Under the pieces are notes generated by a model. That model ran no database searches. It had not been told where the DNA came from and worked only from the letters and a program-made list of their open reading frames with translations. A program made the translations under genes and the position numbers. A DNA stretch of 64,000 nucleotides from the NCBI GenBank assembly GCA_963971225.1, contig OZ020269.1:15250421-15314420 (forward strand). The letters run 5' to 3'. Origin of the DNA: Melieria omissa (lineage: Eukaryota > Arthropoda > Insecta > Diptera > Ulidiidae). Position 1 is the first letter of the stretch. Every line of letters starts with the position of its first letter. Positions 49,071 through 58,936 of the stretch are shown in pieces.

Positions 49071-50002
49071 GCACAGTGCTTCGTTCCATAGACAAAATTC
49101 AAAAAATGTATGGTCTCAGAATTTACCGATTTTAATGTCATTTGAAAGAAAAACTTCAACTAAGAAAACTCCAAAAAATCTGTGCAAAAAATTAATTAGT
49201 GTCTGTGCAAAAGCGGCTCAAAGTTGAAACTTTTTCCTCAAAAAAATGTTAACGCATATTTTCTGTGTTTTAGTCTATTGAGGAAAAATAATTGTAAAAA
49301 CACATGATTACCAAGAAGTTGTTTAAACTTTCAATATAGAATAAGAAATGATGTGGCCATTTTCGCTTTTAATGTTTTCTCAAAATTTGCAAAGCGTAGG
49401 CTTTTACATCACTTTTAATTAAAAATATTTTTCTCAATTAAAAATCTAAAAATTGGCAAAACTTAGAGGGAAAAATCTAAAAAGTATGTGAAAGTATGTT
49501 CCTGGATGTTTTTATTTTAAGAAGCATTCTTTCTTTGTCGGATAATGCAATTACATCCTCCGATATCTTCCGATCTCAGAAAATAATTCAATTTGAAAAG
49601 TGGTCTAAACACCTATTTTTCGACAAATTTTATTTATTTGATATTTGAAAATGATAAGATCTGCAAAAATGCAAAACATACATCTATTATTCACGTTTTT
49701 ATTGCAAAACCAGAGGGTCCTAAGACAATTTTTGTTACTCTTTGGAATAATCAATGTTGACGTTACCGATTAAATGTAAAATCTGAAAAATTTAGCCAAC
49801 ACGCTCGTTGCTATAGCTCAACAAAAACGACGAAAATTGCAAATTTAAGTCTCAGCCATTGCCAAACTACAAAAGTTAAAAAAAAAACAAAATGGAGGTT
49901 TCCCTTCAGCAGACCATGATTAACTAGTATACCAAATTTTATGAAGAACGGACCACTCCTTCTAATTTTATCCCGCGGTTTTATGGAGTCGAATCACTGT
50001 GC
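49071..50002 (-). mobile_element. Element A copy 2 (932 bp, best-preserved ends)
   Basis: Inverted relative to copy 1 (25160-26103) and collinear over its whole length. Termini GCACAGTGCTTCG (49071) and CGAATCACTGTGC (ending 50002) are inverted repeats. Shared landmarks include AAAACATTAAAAGCGAAAAT and GGAGTGGTCCGTTC on its sense strand. No open transposase frame. Target duplication not evident. Confidence 0.8.
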
Positions 50003-50199
50003 GCTGTGATGTTTGCAAGCATAGTTTGAATCTATGTGCAACAAAAATCAATAATTTTGAAAACACACAAACAAATTGATATACTAGGAAAGTACGGGCC
50101 AAATATAGTAAAACTTATTAGTTTTTCTTTTTGAGGTCAGAATTTTTTCTAAACAGACTTTGAAATTTCAAGGACATAGATATTTTAGACATATTTAAA
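50003..50199. other. Short spacer
   Basis: AT-rich DNA between element A copy 2 and the following tandem repeats; nothing recognised. Confidence 0.4.
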
Positions 50200-51540
50200 A
50201 AAATTATTTAAAAAATGGAATATCAATGTGGGAACTGAATGAAATAGATAATTTCCTAAAATAAAAAAAAAAATTTATATTTTAATGCACGAATGAACAA
50301 ATAGGCATTGAAAATGTTCTTCTAAAACTTCATCGTTGAATATCCTGGAAATCCAATATTTTTTTTTGGAAAAAAATATATTTATAGACTAATATTTACA
50401 CTGATAAATCATTGAATTTCGTCCTTCTAAAAGTATTAGAAAAAAAAATACAAAACTTTTAATACTCCTATCATGTTGAAATCGTAATTGAAATATAATA
50501 AAATGAAGTGAAATAAAATGAAATTAAATCCTTGAAAATTTGCCAAATTTTTTTGGAACACATATGTAAATATTACGGACTACCCTGCTAAATTCATGAA
50601 TTTTGTCTTTCTAAATGTATTAGATAAGCATACAAAAATATTAATGGTAAAACTATCATTGAGAATGTTGAAATCGTAATCGAAATATAATGAAATAAAA
50701 TCCTTGGAAATTTGAAAAAATGTTGGGGAAAAATATGTCTTATGGACTAATATGCACACTTCTACATACTAGAATTTCGTCCGACTAACTTTATTAGATA
50801 AGAAAAACAAAATTTTAATATCATTGAGAATGTTCGAATGAAATCCTTGAATATCCTTAATAATTTACAACTATGTATTTGCTATATCATCGAATTTCGT
50901 CCTTTTAACTTTATTAGACATCTAACAATAAACAAATTTTAATACTTCTATCATTGAGAATGTGGAAATCGTAAATAAAATTAAATTAAATTCTTGAATG
51001 TCCATGAAAATAAAAAAAAAATTTTGGGAAAAAAAGTCTTATGGACTAATATTTACACTACTACATCCTTCCAATTTCTGATATTTAAAAAACAAAAAAT
51101 TTTATACTTACAACCTTAACTTTCATCCTTAAAATTTTTTAGATTAAAATACAAACAAATTCTAATATGAAATGAATGAAATGAAATCCTTGAATATCAT
51201 TGAAAATGTCAAATATGTTTTTGGAAAGAAATATATCTTATGGACTAATATGTACACTATTATGTCCTTAAATTTCGTCTTTCTAACTTTTTAGATAAGA
51301 ATAAAAAAGTTTTAATACTTCTCTTCATAAGATATGGAAACTTACAATATCACTGAGAATGCTGAATTTTAAAAATAAAATTAAATTAAATGAGATGAAA
51401 TTCGTGAATATCCTTGAAAATTTGTGATATTGTTTTAAAAAAAAAAAAATGTTATAGATTAATATGACTTTGACTTTCATCCTTCAAACTTTATTGGATT
51501 AAATTTAAAAAATTGTAATACTTCTCTCCAAAAAATATGA
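50200..51540. repeat. Degenerate tandem array, about 170-210 bp units
   Basis: The phrase TATGGACTAATAT(G/T)(C/T)ACAC recurs near 50383, 50573, 50743, 51041, 51240 and 51453. Units share GAATTTCGTC(C/T)TTCTAA, TATTAGATAAG, TCATTGAGAATGTTGAAATCGTAA and TGAAATCCTTGAATATCC. About six to seven units with one probable double-length gap. Confidence 0.8.
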
Positions 51541-51553
51541 AAACTTATCATAT

Positions 51554-51603
51554 TGTTACGAAAATGACTTCTCTAAGTTCGTATCTGGATTCTCATCGTT
51601 ACA
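51554..51603 (-). mobile_element. 50-bp relic of a solo LTR with intact ends
   Basis: Read on the minus strand this is the first 12 or so bases of the LTR at 31674 (TGTAACGATGAG) joined directly to its last 38 (AATCCAGATACGAACTTAGA... to CGTAACA), with few mismatches. ATAT flanks both sides (51550-51553 and 51604-51607). So the whole LTR interior, including TATA box and poly(A) signal, is gone, while both termini and the target duplication remain. Confidence 0.7.
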
Positions 51604-51670
51604 ATATCAATGAAAATGAAATATTTAATATTTGGGCAATTTTAAAGCATATTCACAAGACCAAAGCTGG

Positions 51671-52054
51671 TCAGCCTATTAAAGTACCCGAAAGACCGAA
51701 AGTGTTTGCGTTAAACTTAATTAAAAACACCAAAGAAATGGCGGCAAAAATACAAATCAAAAAGGTTAAGAAAAAACGGAAACACCAACACGAAAGGGGC
51801 CCCAACATTTTCAACATGCCTCGAGTTGCTGCCTTTTGCAGCATAGTTGTCCAACTTTCCAACAGCGACCACAACATGCAACCTTGGCACCTTTGTGGGT
51901 TAACTGCCGCGAGCGGCCCATATTTCTGCATTCTTGCAACATAATCACTGTCGTCATCATCGTCAGCGGCAGCGTTAGTGCCGTCAGCGCATTGAGTCAG
52001 CGACGCATACATTAGCAAAGTGCAACAAAGTGCAGCAAGCTGCAATGTAATTTT
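51671..52054 (-). CDS. Candidate exon of an unidentified secreted-protein gene
   Basis: On the minus strand a good acceptor (CTCACAG, AG at 52056-52055) precedes an open frame of 127 codons; a perfect TACTAAC branch point stands at 52081-52075. The frame opens KITLQLAALCCTLLMYASLT, then QCADG, a convincing signal-peptide core and cleavage region. Next comes an acidic run DDDDDSDY, then RMQKYGPLAAVNPQRCQGC and a helix-like stretch. The last 40 codons turn AT-rich and hydrophobic (FFLTFLICIFAAISL) and may be intron read-through, so the 3' limit (stop at 51673-51671) is uncertain. The Met must come from an upstream exon; one possibility, weakly supported, is the minus-strand ATG at 54182 with a GTGAGT donor at 54134, which is in phase. 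GC content and codon use stand out from the surroundings. Family not recognised; could be a peptide precursor. Confidence 0.45.
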   Translation of the reverse strand, partial: KITLQLAALCCTLLMYASLTQCADGTNAAADDDDDSDYVARMQKYGPLAAVNPQRCQGCMLWSLLESWTTMLQKAATRGMLKMLGPLSCWCFRFFLTFLICIFAAISLVFLIKFNANTFGLSGTLIG

Positions 52055-52074
52055 CTGTGAGTGTGAGAATGTAT

Positions 52075-52081
52075 GTTAGTA
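52075..52081 (-). promoter_or_regulatory. Candidate branch point TACTAAC
   Basis: Perfect consensus on the minus strand, about 20 bases upstream of the acceptor AG of the candidate exon at 52054. It is the second exact TACTAAC in the window that sits at the right distance from a usable acceptor. Confidence 0.5.
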
Positions 52082-54975
52082 TGTGTGTCCTTCATGCCTC
52101 CAACTGCACCAAATAGGGTTTCTCGTTGCGTTCAACCGTAGTTTCTGTGCATTTGATTTTTTTGCATTGTTGTTGTTGTTTCAATGCACCAACAGGTAAC
52201 TCAATATGTGTTGGAAAATTTAATGAAATTAATTAAGAAGCCTGTCACCTGACATCTCTAATACACACACACACACACACAAAGTTCATGCAGAGAGAGA
52301 GTGCACAGACTTGCAGCCAGAACAAGCAGACGCATCGTATGTGCGGCTGCATGTTTGGTGGCATCTAACATGGCACAATGCCACAACCACAGCTACAGCA
52401 CGTGCGAACATTTTCAAAATAAACACAAACGCATTTGATATGCGAGCTGCGCGTGCATTACAAGTGCTCAAATTATAATCACATGCAGCGCAAGTATGTT
52501 GTGTGTGTGTGTGTGCATCAAGTATACGCCACGTTGTGCACCACACGAAAATCATTGCCACTGCTGCACAGCCACACTGTGACTGTGATTTGGCGCCACA
52601 AGCAATTAGCGCCGTGAACGGATGTGTGGCAACAGCTGTGGCTTTTACCGCTGCACAGCCCTCGGGGTCGTCACTGCACTGACATAAACAGCGAAAGTGT
52701 CAACGTGGCTCGACAAAGCAACAACAGCAACAAGAGCGCGCGACGAGGAACGAGGAAAGTGAAACGAGACGCCAGTAACAAAAGGCTTTGCTCGCAGCAA
52801 CAATTTGCAAAATTATGCAAAAATTATAGCCAAACGTTGCAAAATGGGGCACATCCAAACCTATGCAAGAGCGGCACATTTAGCCAAAAAACAAAAAGAA
52901 AAACAAACCCAAAAAACTAAAGAAGAAACTACAGCAGCAAATAACAATTTGCAGTGCTCGGTAGTGTTGGTGATGATGGCCACATGGTGCAATGAAGCGG
53001 CGTGTAGAGTTTTTTTTTGAGGAGGGAATTTCTTATATAAGAATTTAAAAGTTAGTTACATGGGAAAGGTTAGGTCTCCACTGAAGCCACGCTTAGAAAC
53101 ACCACTTTAGATTTGTAGCGATACAAGTCCATATTGCGTTCAGGAGTCTCTAAAAAAGGCATCGATGAACCCAAGAAAGGACTACTGAGTCCTTGACTTC
53201 TGCAGCTCATTGGAAGTAGATGCGTTAAAGCTAGTTAGATGTAGTCTTGATATGTTGAAACAAGTGAAGAAACTGTCGTCTTCCACATTCAAATACATTA
53301 AATTACTGTACAAAACCAAATATCACTTTTATAGCATACTTTTAGGCACTAACACCCCCTTACTTGCATACCTAAGCGCCTGCTGAGTAATATTCGGTGC
53401 ATTGTGTCTCGTCGCATTATTTTTCATTATTTTTTTTAATATAAAAAAATAATAATTTTACATTTTACGGTGCAGCGGCTGCTCGGCGCAATGAAAGGTG
53501 CCATAAAATGTGTGCTGTTACCTGGCGTTGGGCAAACAAAGGCTCTAATTATATTAAGGCACGCTATGGACTCAAAAGGACATTCACAAAAAATGCGCCA
53601 ACATTTATTGCAGCTGCTGGTCTATTGCGCTGTGCGCTGTGTTGACCAAAGGCCGAATGTAAACATTTTTATATTTAATGAAAAGGAAGGAAAAATTTAA
53701 TGAAAAGTGCCATACGGAAGAGTTTAGTTTTTAATTTTTTTTTTAATTTAAAACGATGAAATTGTTTCTTTTTAATTGAATTTGAAGTTTTCACTAAGTA
53801 AAACTATGAAATAAAAATTAAAAAAAAATGTTTTTTCAAATGATCCATTTGAAGTTCTTTAGAACCACTTTGAGTTGATCTTTTCCGATCTTAAAGCCTA
53901 AAATTAGGCTTCACAAACAGTCTCCATAGGAAATAAAAGGCTACAATTTAAAAACAATTAATTTCTATTAATAATTTAATTTAATTAATTTGTATTAATT
54001 GTTTTTAGGATATTTTAAGAATTTCAAAAAGTCATCCTAATTTTGAATTTCTTTAATTTAAAATTCTTTAAATAAAAGCCACCATGTGCATTGACATATT
54101 TCTCACTGCTATTTTTAAAACGCCCACAACTCACGAGTTTCTTCTTGCAAATGCCAGCAAAACACCTCAAGCAGATAAACATCGTTTTTATAATAATTCA
54201 CTGAGCACTCAACACAACTGCCTTTGGGTGAGGCGTTGAAATGATTTCAAATGACTGTTGAGCACAACGTGTCAACAATTTGTTGCCTTCACAGCTCATT
54301 CGTTGAAATGACAGCGATGATGGCAATTCAAAGAAAATTTCTCAAATTAATGAAAGCAAGACAAATATACACACACATACCTGCTGGAACGTGGCTCAAA
54401 CACGCACACACTCACATGTACACTGAAGACGCAAATTATGCGCATTTGCGCTAAGCATGAAGTCTCGTAAAGCGACCCAGACGCCCACAATCCATCGCAA
54501 CGCTAACAAAAGCATATTTGGCGCATTAATGCTGCGACACAAGTGAACATATGCCGCATGCCGGTCGAAATGCCGAAAAGTCACGCGCACTTTTGCGTAA
54601 AGTTAATTATTTCGGAGTTGGAGTTGGTTTGGCGAACGGAAGGCTTTGTTATAAAAGTATTTAGTTCATTTCTGGTTTCGATAAAAATTTTAAGTACTGA
54701 TAATAAACGACAGAGAAAAATATATATATAATACAAGGAAATGTTAAAAAAATACCATTTGCCATTTTGAAAATAATTTCATTGTGCCTCTTATAGACTC
54801 CCTCTCCTTTTGTCCAGCGTTGCTATTGACATTAGGTTAAAAATTTGGGCTTAACATTTGGCAAATTTAGTATTACTTGTGTTCTAAAGTAAACAGAATT
54901 TTTGCAATAGGACATTTTTTGACGCCACCTACAATGTGTACAGTTTGACTAAGTGCCTTGAAAATGTAAGGGAAA
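52082..54975. other. Upstream of the candidate minus-strand exon; no gene identified
   Basis: CA repeats at 52263-52282 and TG repeats at 52501-52515. A GC-richer, CAACAGCAACAAGAGCG-type stretch at 52680-52830 looks like fly leader or enhancer DNA. A possible short first exon for the minus-strand gene lies at 54135-54182 (low confidence). AT-rich low complexity at 53700-54060. CATACTTTTAGGCA at 53335 is shared with both solo LTRs, but no LTR ends are seen around it. Confidence 0.35.
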
Positions 54976-55884
54976 GGGCTGGGTTGTGAACCATTACTGT
55001 TTTTTCTTCCAACTGTCGAGTTTGCCTTTTGAACTTTGAAACTCTGCTTTTGTGGTTACACCGAAGTACAAACACGTATTGCTTGTGGCAGCTACAGACA
55101 TCGTGTTTGAAAATCGACTGCGAAAACTTGTTTGCTTTTTTTTTAAGTGCTATCCAAGTTACTGAATTTATTCCAAAAATGTAAGTGTAATAAATATTTA
55201 TTTAGGGTTTCGATTCTATTTTACGATTCAATATTTGTTTATGCTGAAATATGATTGGAAGTGTCGTTATTTTTTAAATTTCTAGAATGACATCGTGGTT
55301 GGGCTGTGAACTGTGGGGGCTGGGTTATGAACCACGTCTTTTCGTACTACATTTGTACTAGAACGGTCAAATAACGCCGGATTTAATAAAATAAAGTTAT
55401 TTTATGTAATTTCACTCGATTTCGGTGAGTTCACTTGAAGTGGGACAATGCGAGAACGCGTTCGTATTTCACATGCAAGCATTACGACACCCATTAGGAT
55501 GAGAAATCAAAAAATTGAGCACTTGCATTCATTGCAATTTTTTAGCCTAAGTGTCGTCATTACAACTTTTTTCACCTCTTGAGGCCTCCTGATTAAATAA
55601 ATTTCAACTTATTATATCTTATAAAAATTATGGATGTTTTCTTCGTATTTTCGTTTTTAATTGGGATTTGCCAGATGGTTCACAACCCAGCCAGTTTTTT
55701 GGAAAAGCGAAAAATCAAGTCCTTAGAAAATTGGACGTAGAGAGTTAAATTTTAATCAAAACGGTACTCTTGCGGTAAATTTGCTTTTTTCATTTACCTT
55801 TCCAACGGCATCTTCGATTTTTCGATATCATTATTCTGTGAAAAGTTAGAGCCAAAAAACAAAACCCGGTTTACAACCCAGCCC
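54976..55884. mobile_element. Element with GGGCTGGGTTGT(G/A)AACC inverted ends
   Basis: GGGCTGGGTTGTGAACC at 54976-54992 and its complement GGTTTACAACCCAGCCC at 55868-55884 differ at one position of 17. The same phrase recurs inside: direct at 55317-55333, inverted at 55677-55692, and a decayed copy at 55299. No target duplication is clear and no transposase is present. It could be a MITE that acquired nested ends, or a cluster of iterated binding-site-like words. Confidence 0.55.
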
Positions 55885-56736
55885 CTCAATTACATTCTTT
55901 CCTGATTTTCAGTCAATATTTTATGAGATGTGGTTCACTGAAAGCGAAGTTTTTGCGTCTGAAGTGACAGTATGTTTGTGTAATTGCACAGTGTGTAACA
56001 GCACAAGAATAAAACTTCAATTAAAAAAGTAAAAGAAATATGCGCAAACATGTTACAAGTGCGTGTGCAAAAGCTGCTCAAAGTCGAAACTTTTTTCAAA
56101 TTCAAACACATGTTATTTGTTGTTTAGAATACTAAGTAAAAAAATCATAAGAATACATGGTAAACAAGAAGTTACTAAAACTTTCAATATATATTACTGA
56201 TGTATCGATTTTCGCTTTTAATGTTTTCTCAAAATTTGCAAAGCTGAGGCTTCTACTTCACTTCTTAAAATTTCTTAAGAAATTCTTTAAAATATTTTTT
56301 CTGAAAATTGGCAAACTTAGAGGAAAATATGTAAAAAGTATGTGCAAGTATGTTCCTGGATTTTTTAATATTTTTAGAAGCATTCTTTTTTTTAATCGAA
56401 TAATGTAAACACATCCCCGATATCTTCCAATCTCAGAAAATAATTCAGTTTGAAAAGTGTAGAACACCCATGATGAAATTATAAAGGTGAGTTCTTCATT
56501 GACAGAAAACTGAAAAAATTGGTTGACATTCTGTCTTATAGAAACGTCGATGAAAAGAATGTTGTATTTAATGCTTTTAAACAAAAAGGGGGAAAAAATT
56601 TCAGCATTAATTTCTATAGGCGATACAAATAAAAATGTTGCTTTCCTTTAATCGTTATATTCTTTGAAATTTGGTATCACTGTAATTTCAATTGTCAAAA
56701 AACATCAGATTTTTCAAACCGTTGTGCAAATTTTAA

Positions 56737-56910
56737 AAAAGGCCAAGCTCTAGCTGCTCATTGTGCCACAGCGCACTTCAAAATCGCGCTAAATTTTATC
56801 ACGTCCCTCAAAACGAGCAACGCAGAGATGTGTGGAGCAAAGTAGGTGGCGTAGAGCTAAGCAAATGTGCGCGGGTTTGCGAAAATCACTTTGAAGAAGC
56901 TGATTTTTAA
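56737..56910 (+). pseudogene. THAP zinc-finger segment of a P-type transposase
   Basis: The plus frame from 56737 to the TAA at 56908-56910 reads a C2-C-H THAP module: CSLC (Cys codons at 56755 and 56764), then a KFYHVPQNEQRRDVW block matching the family's FHxxP...RxxW, then VCENHFEEADF with the last Cys and His of the zinc site. THAP domains bind DNA in P transposases and in domesticated relatives. The frame is closed upstream by TAA at 56734 and has no ATG, so either the first exon or a small part of the coding start is missing. It stops immediately after the HFxxxDF motif, before the usual AVPTxF-type end. Position and orientation inside P-like ends support the assignment. All four metal ligands and the Trp are kept, which is notable for a dead element. 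Confidence 0.8.
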
Positions 56911-56961
56911 ATGTCGCATTCATTTTAGAATAAAATATTTAAATATAAAGATACAAAATAA

Positions 56962-58127
56962 CACTGCACAACAGCATGTCTGTTGCATGGAGTTTTTTAC
57001 ATGAATCTGAATCGTTTTTCCACGCTGTTTTCAAAACCATACTCCGTTTTTATGTAACAGCTCTAGTTTTTCCAAAAAATGGGCGTGTCACTTTTTCGAA
57101 TTTTCCTCGGCTTTTTTCTCGTTTTCGACTGTTATTTCTGAACCAATAATCCTATCGACATAATTTTTATATCGTTGCACTTACAACATTTCACGCCATC
57201 TTTCCTGACATTAATCAATTTTATGCGTTCTAAATGGGCGTGGTAATAAGGTTTCAAAGTAAGAAAATATTGAATTTCAAGGCGTTTTTTCTGATGGCGA
57301 AAATTGTACTGATGTTTCATAAATCATGTTTCGAAGTATATGAATATCTTAAGAAGAAACATCAAGCAATACAACACAGCCAAATTATTTGGCGGAATAC
57401 ACATCGCATCGAAATAATAATAAAACTGTACCATAGCGATTTTCATCTCTTTTCATACCATTTCCTTAAAAAATTAGGAGCCTCAAAATATGCCCTTTTA
57501 TATGTTCAAATTTTAGTTTAGAATACAAGCAAAACACAAAAATATTTTGAATTTTTCGAAACAAAAAAAAAATTAAAAACTTTGCATATTTTCAGGCCCC
57601 TAATTTGTTAAGGAAAAAGTATGAAAAGTGATGAAAATCGCTATGGTACATTTTTCCTGTTATTTCGATGCGAATGTGTATTCCGCCAAATAATTTAGCT
57701 GTGTTGTATTGCTTGATGTGTCGACTTTCATTATACACCTAACTCGTTAATTGTTTTACAAAAAATGTGTATGTTTTTGACCATCAAAGAAAACGCCTTA
57801 AAATTTTTTCCAACTTTGAGGTCCAATTACCGCGGCATTTTAACACTTATAAAAATAATTTGCTTTGGAAAAGAAGCCGTGCGGTGTTGTTAATGCAATA
57901 AGGTTTTCACCTTATCTTGTCAATCGGTTTCTTGGTTTAGAAACTACGATCGAAAATATGGAAGAAGTTGAGGAAAAACTGAAAAAATGGCAGGGTACCT
58001 ATATCTCACAACCTAGAGCTGCTAGAAAAAATTGAAGGGTAGATTCGGAATCAGCGCACCCAAATTAGTAAGAAACAGTAGAAAAACTCCATGCAACAGA
58101 AAAAAAGTGTTTTTTTGTTGCGCTGTG
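56962..58127. mobile_element. Fold-back element with long arms, nested in the P-like element
   Basis: The two halves are inverted copies of each other around about 57540. Outer pair: CTGTTGCATGGAGTTTTT at about 56980 with its complement at about 58085. Inner pair: AAGCAATACAACACAGC at 57364 with its complement ending near 57715, followed inward by ACCATAGCGATTTTCATC and AAATTAGG(A/G)GCCT. Both pairs give the same centre, so one inverted repeat of arms about 550-580 bp is present. The ends CACTGCACAAC / GTTGCGCTGTG are imperfect inverted repeats, flanked by TAA (56959-56961 and 58128-58130). The 95-codon open frame inside is a by-product. Superfamily uncertain. Confidence 0.75.
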
Positions 58128-58619
58128 TAATCAATATAAAAATCAAATAAAATGCGCAAAATAATAAACTAACCTTAAACCTTTTGCTACAATCACTATT
58201 TATTAATTTGTATTTGAAACTTTTAATTTACTTCGTCGTTTTCCCCCTTCTTTTGAAAGTGTACTACACAACATTGGTTCTCGTTGTATAAGACAGTGTC
58301 AAAAACAAGCTGTCAAGGAAGATCTCACCTTTATAATTGCATCATGTAGAACACCTATTTTTCGAAAATGTTTTATTTATCCCTGAAAGTATGCAATCAA
58401 CCTGAATAATTAAAAATATACAAAAATGCAGACTTATACCTATTATTATTATTTTTATTGCAATCTATTATTATTATCCTTAAGATCCACTTATAATTTT
58501 TGTCACTCTCTGCAATTATCAATGTTGACATAACTGATTAAATGTAGAATCTGAAAAATTTAGGCAACATACTTGTTGCTTTCCAAAAATTACGAACGTT
58601 GCCTGAGCATTGCCAAACT

Positions 58620-58936
58620 TTTCTTCTTCTTGGCTGACACAAAAGCCCGATTACAAGACTAATGCCTAGCTACCCGCAACCAACCGTGTTATGCGTGCGA
58701 ATGTTTTTACAAGGTTGGAAGGGACCTACAGTTTTATGCCGATTCCGAACGGCAAGTTGGCAGCCTTTTCATAGGCAATTTTACTCTCAGAGGTTTGCCA
58801 TTTCCTGCTGAGAGGACAGGCGCCGAAAGAAAAATTGTTGTTTTTCTTTTTTTTTCGGTGTTAACGCAACGGAGTATTGAACTCGCGGAGTCTTGACTCG
58901 CGGCCCAACGCACTAGCCAGCTGAGCTACGGAGGCT
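58620..58936 (-). mobile_element. tRNA-derived SINE, full-length, AAG-type tail
   Basis: On the minus strand the head reads GCCTCCGTAGCTCAGCTGGC (box A-like) and, about 35 bases on, GAGTTCAATACTCC (box B-like), much like a tRNA gene. The body carries CTGCCAACTTGCCGTTCGGA and TAAAACTGTAGGTCC. The 3' end is CAAGAAGAAGAAA. GCCAAACT is duplicated on both sides (58612-58619 and 58937-58944), and element A copy 2 has the single unbroken site (CATTGCCAAACTACAAAAG at 49859). The tRNA-like head is a SINE promoter, not a tRNA gene. Confidence 0.8.

Larger units (their letters stand above)
56469..58346 (+). mobile_element. P-element-like transposon (1878 bp), defective
   Basis: The left end starts CATGATGAAATTATAAAGGT and the right end, reverse complemented, CATGATGCAATTATAAAGGT; the match continues through GAG(T/A)TCTTC(A/C)TTGACAG, about 37 bases with three differences. 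TAGAACACC flanks both sides (56460-56468 and 58347-58355), while element A copies 1 and 2 read through this point. The Drosophila P element has 31-base ends that also begin CATGATGAAAT and contain AAGGTG, and makes 8-base duplications; here nine bases are duplicated. A THAP-domain segment (56737-56910), the DNA-binding module of P transposases, lies just inside the left end in the expected orientation. The catalytic part is absent. A fold-back element (56962-58127) occupies the middle; without it about 710 bases remain. Confidence 0.8.

Noticed and set aside
51537..51944. A 135-codon plus-strand frame opposite the candidate minus-strand exon
   Set aside because: It begins in the LTR relic and its translation lacks motifs; the minus strand has the splice signals and signal peptide.
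56460..56468. hAT superfamily assignment for the 56469-58346 element
   Set aside because: hAT ends usually begin with CAG or TAG followed by G-containing words and hAT proteins lack a THAP module of this kind; CATGATGAAAT ends plus THAP fit the P superfamily better.
57234..57521. A 95-codon ORF as part of the P-like transposase
   Set aside because: It lies in one arm of the fold-back element and has no THAP, RNase H-like or other transposase motif.
58850..58936. A tRNA gene on the minus strand
   Set aside because: Box A- and B-like words are present, but the acceptor stem is not closed and the sequence continues into a SINE body with target duplication.
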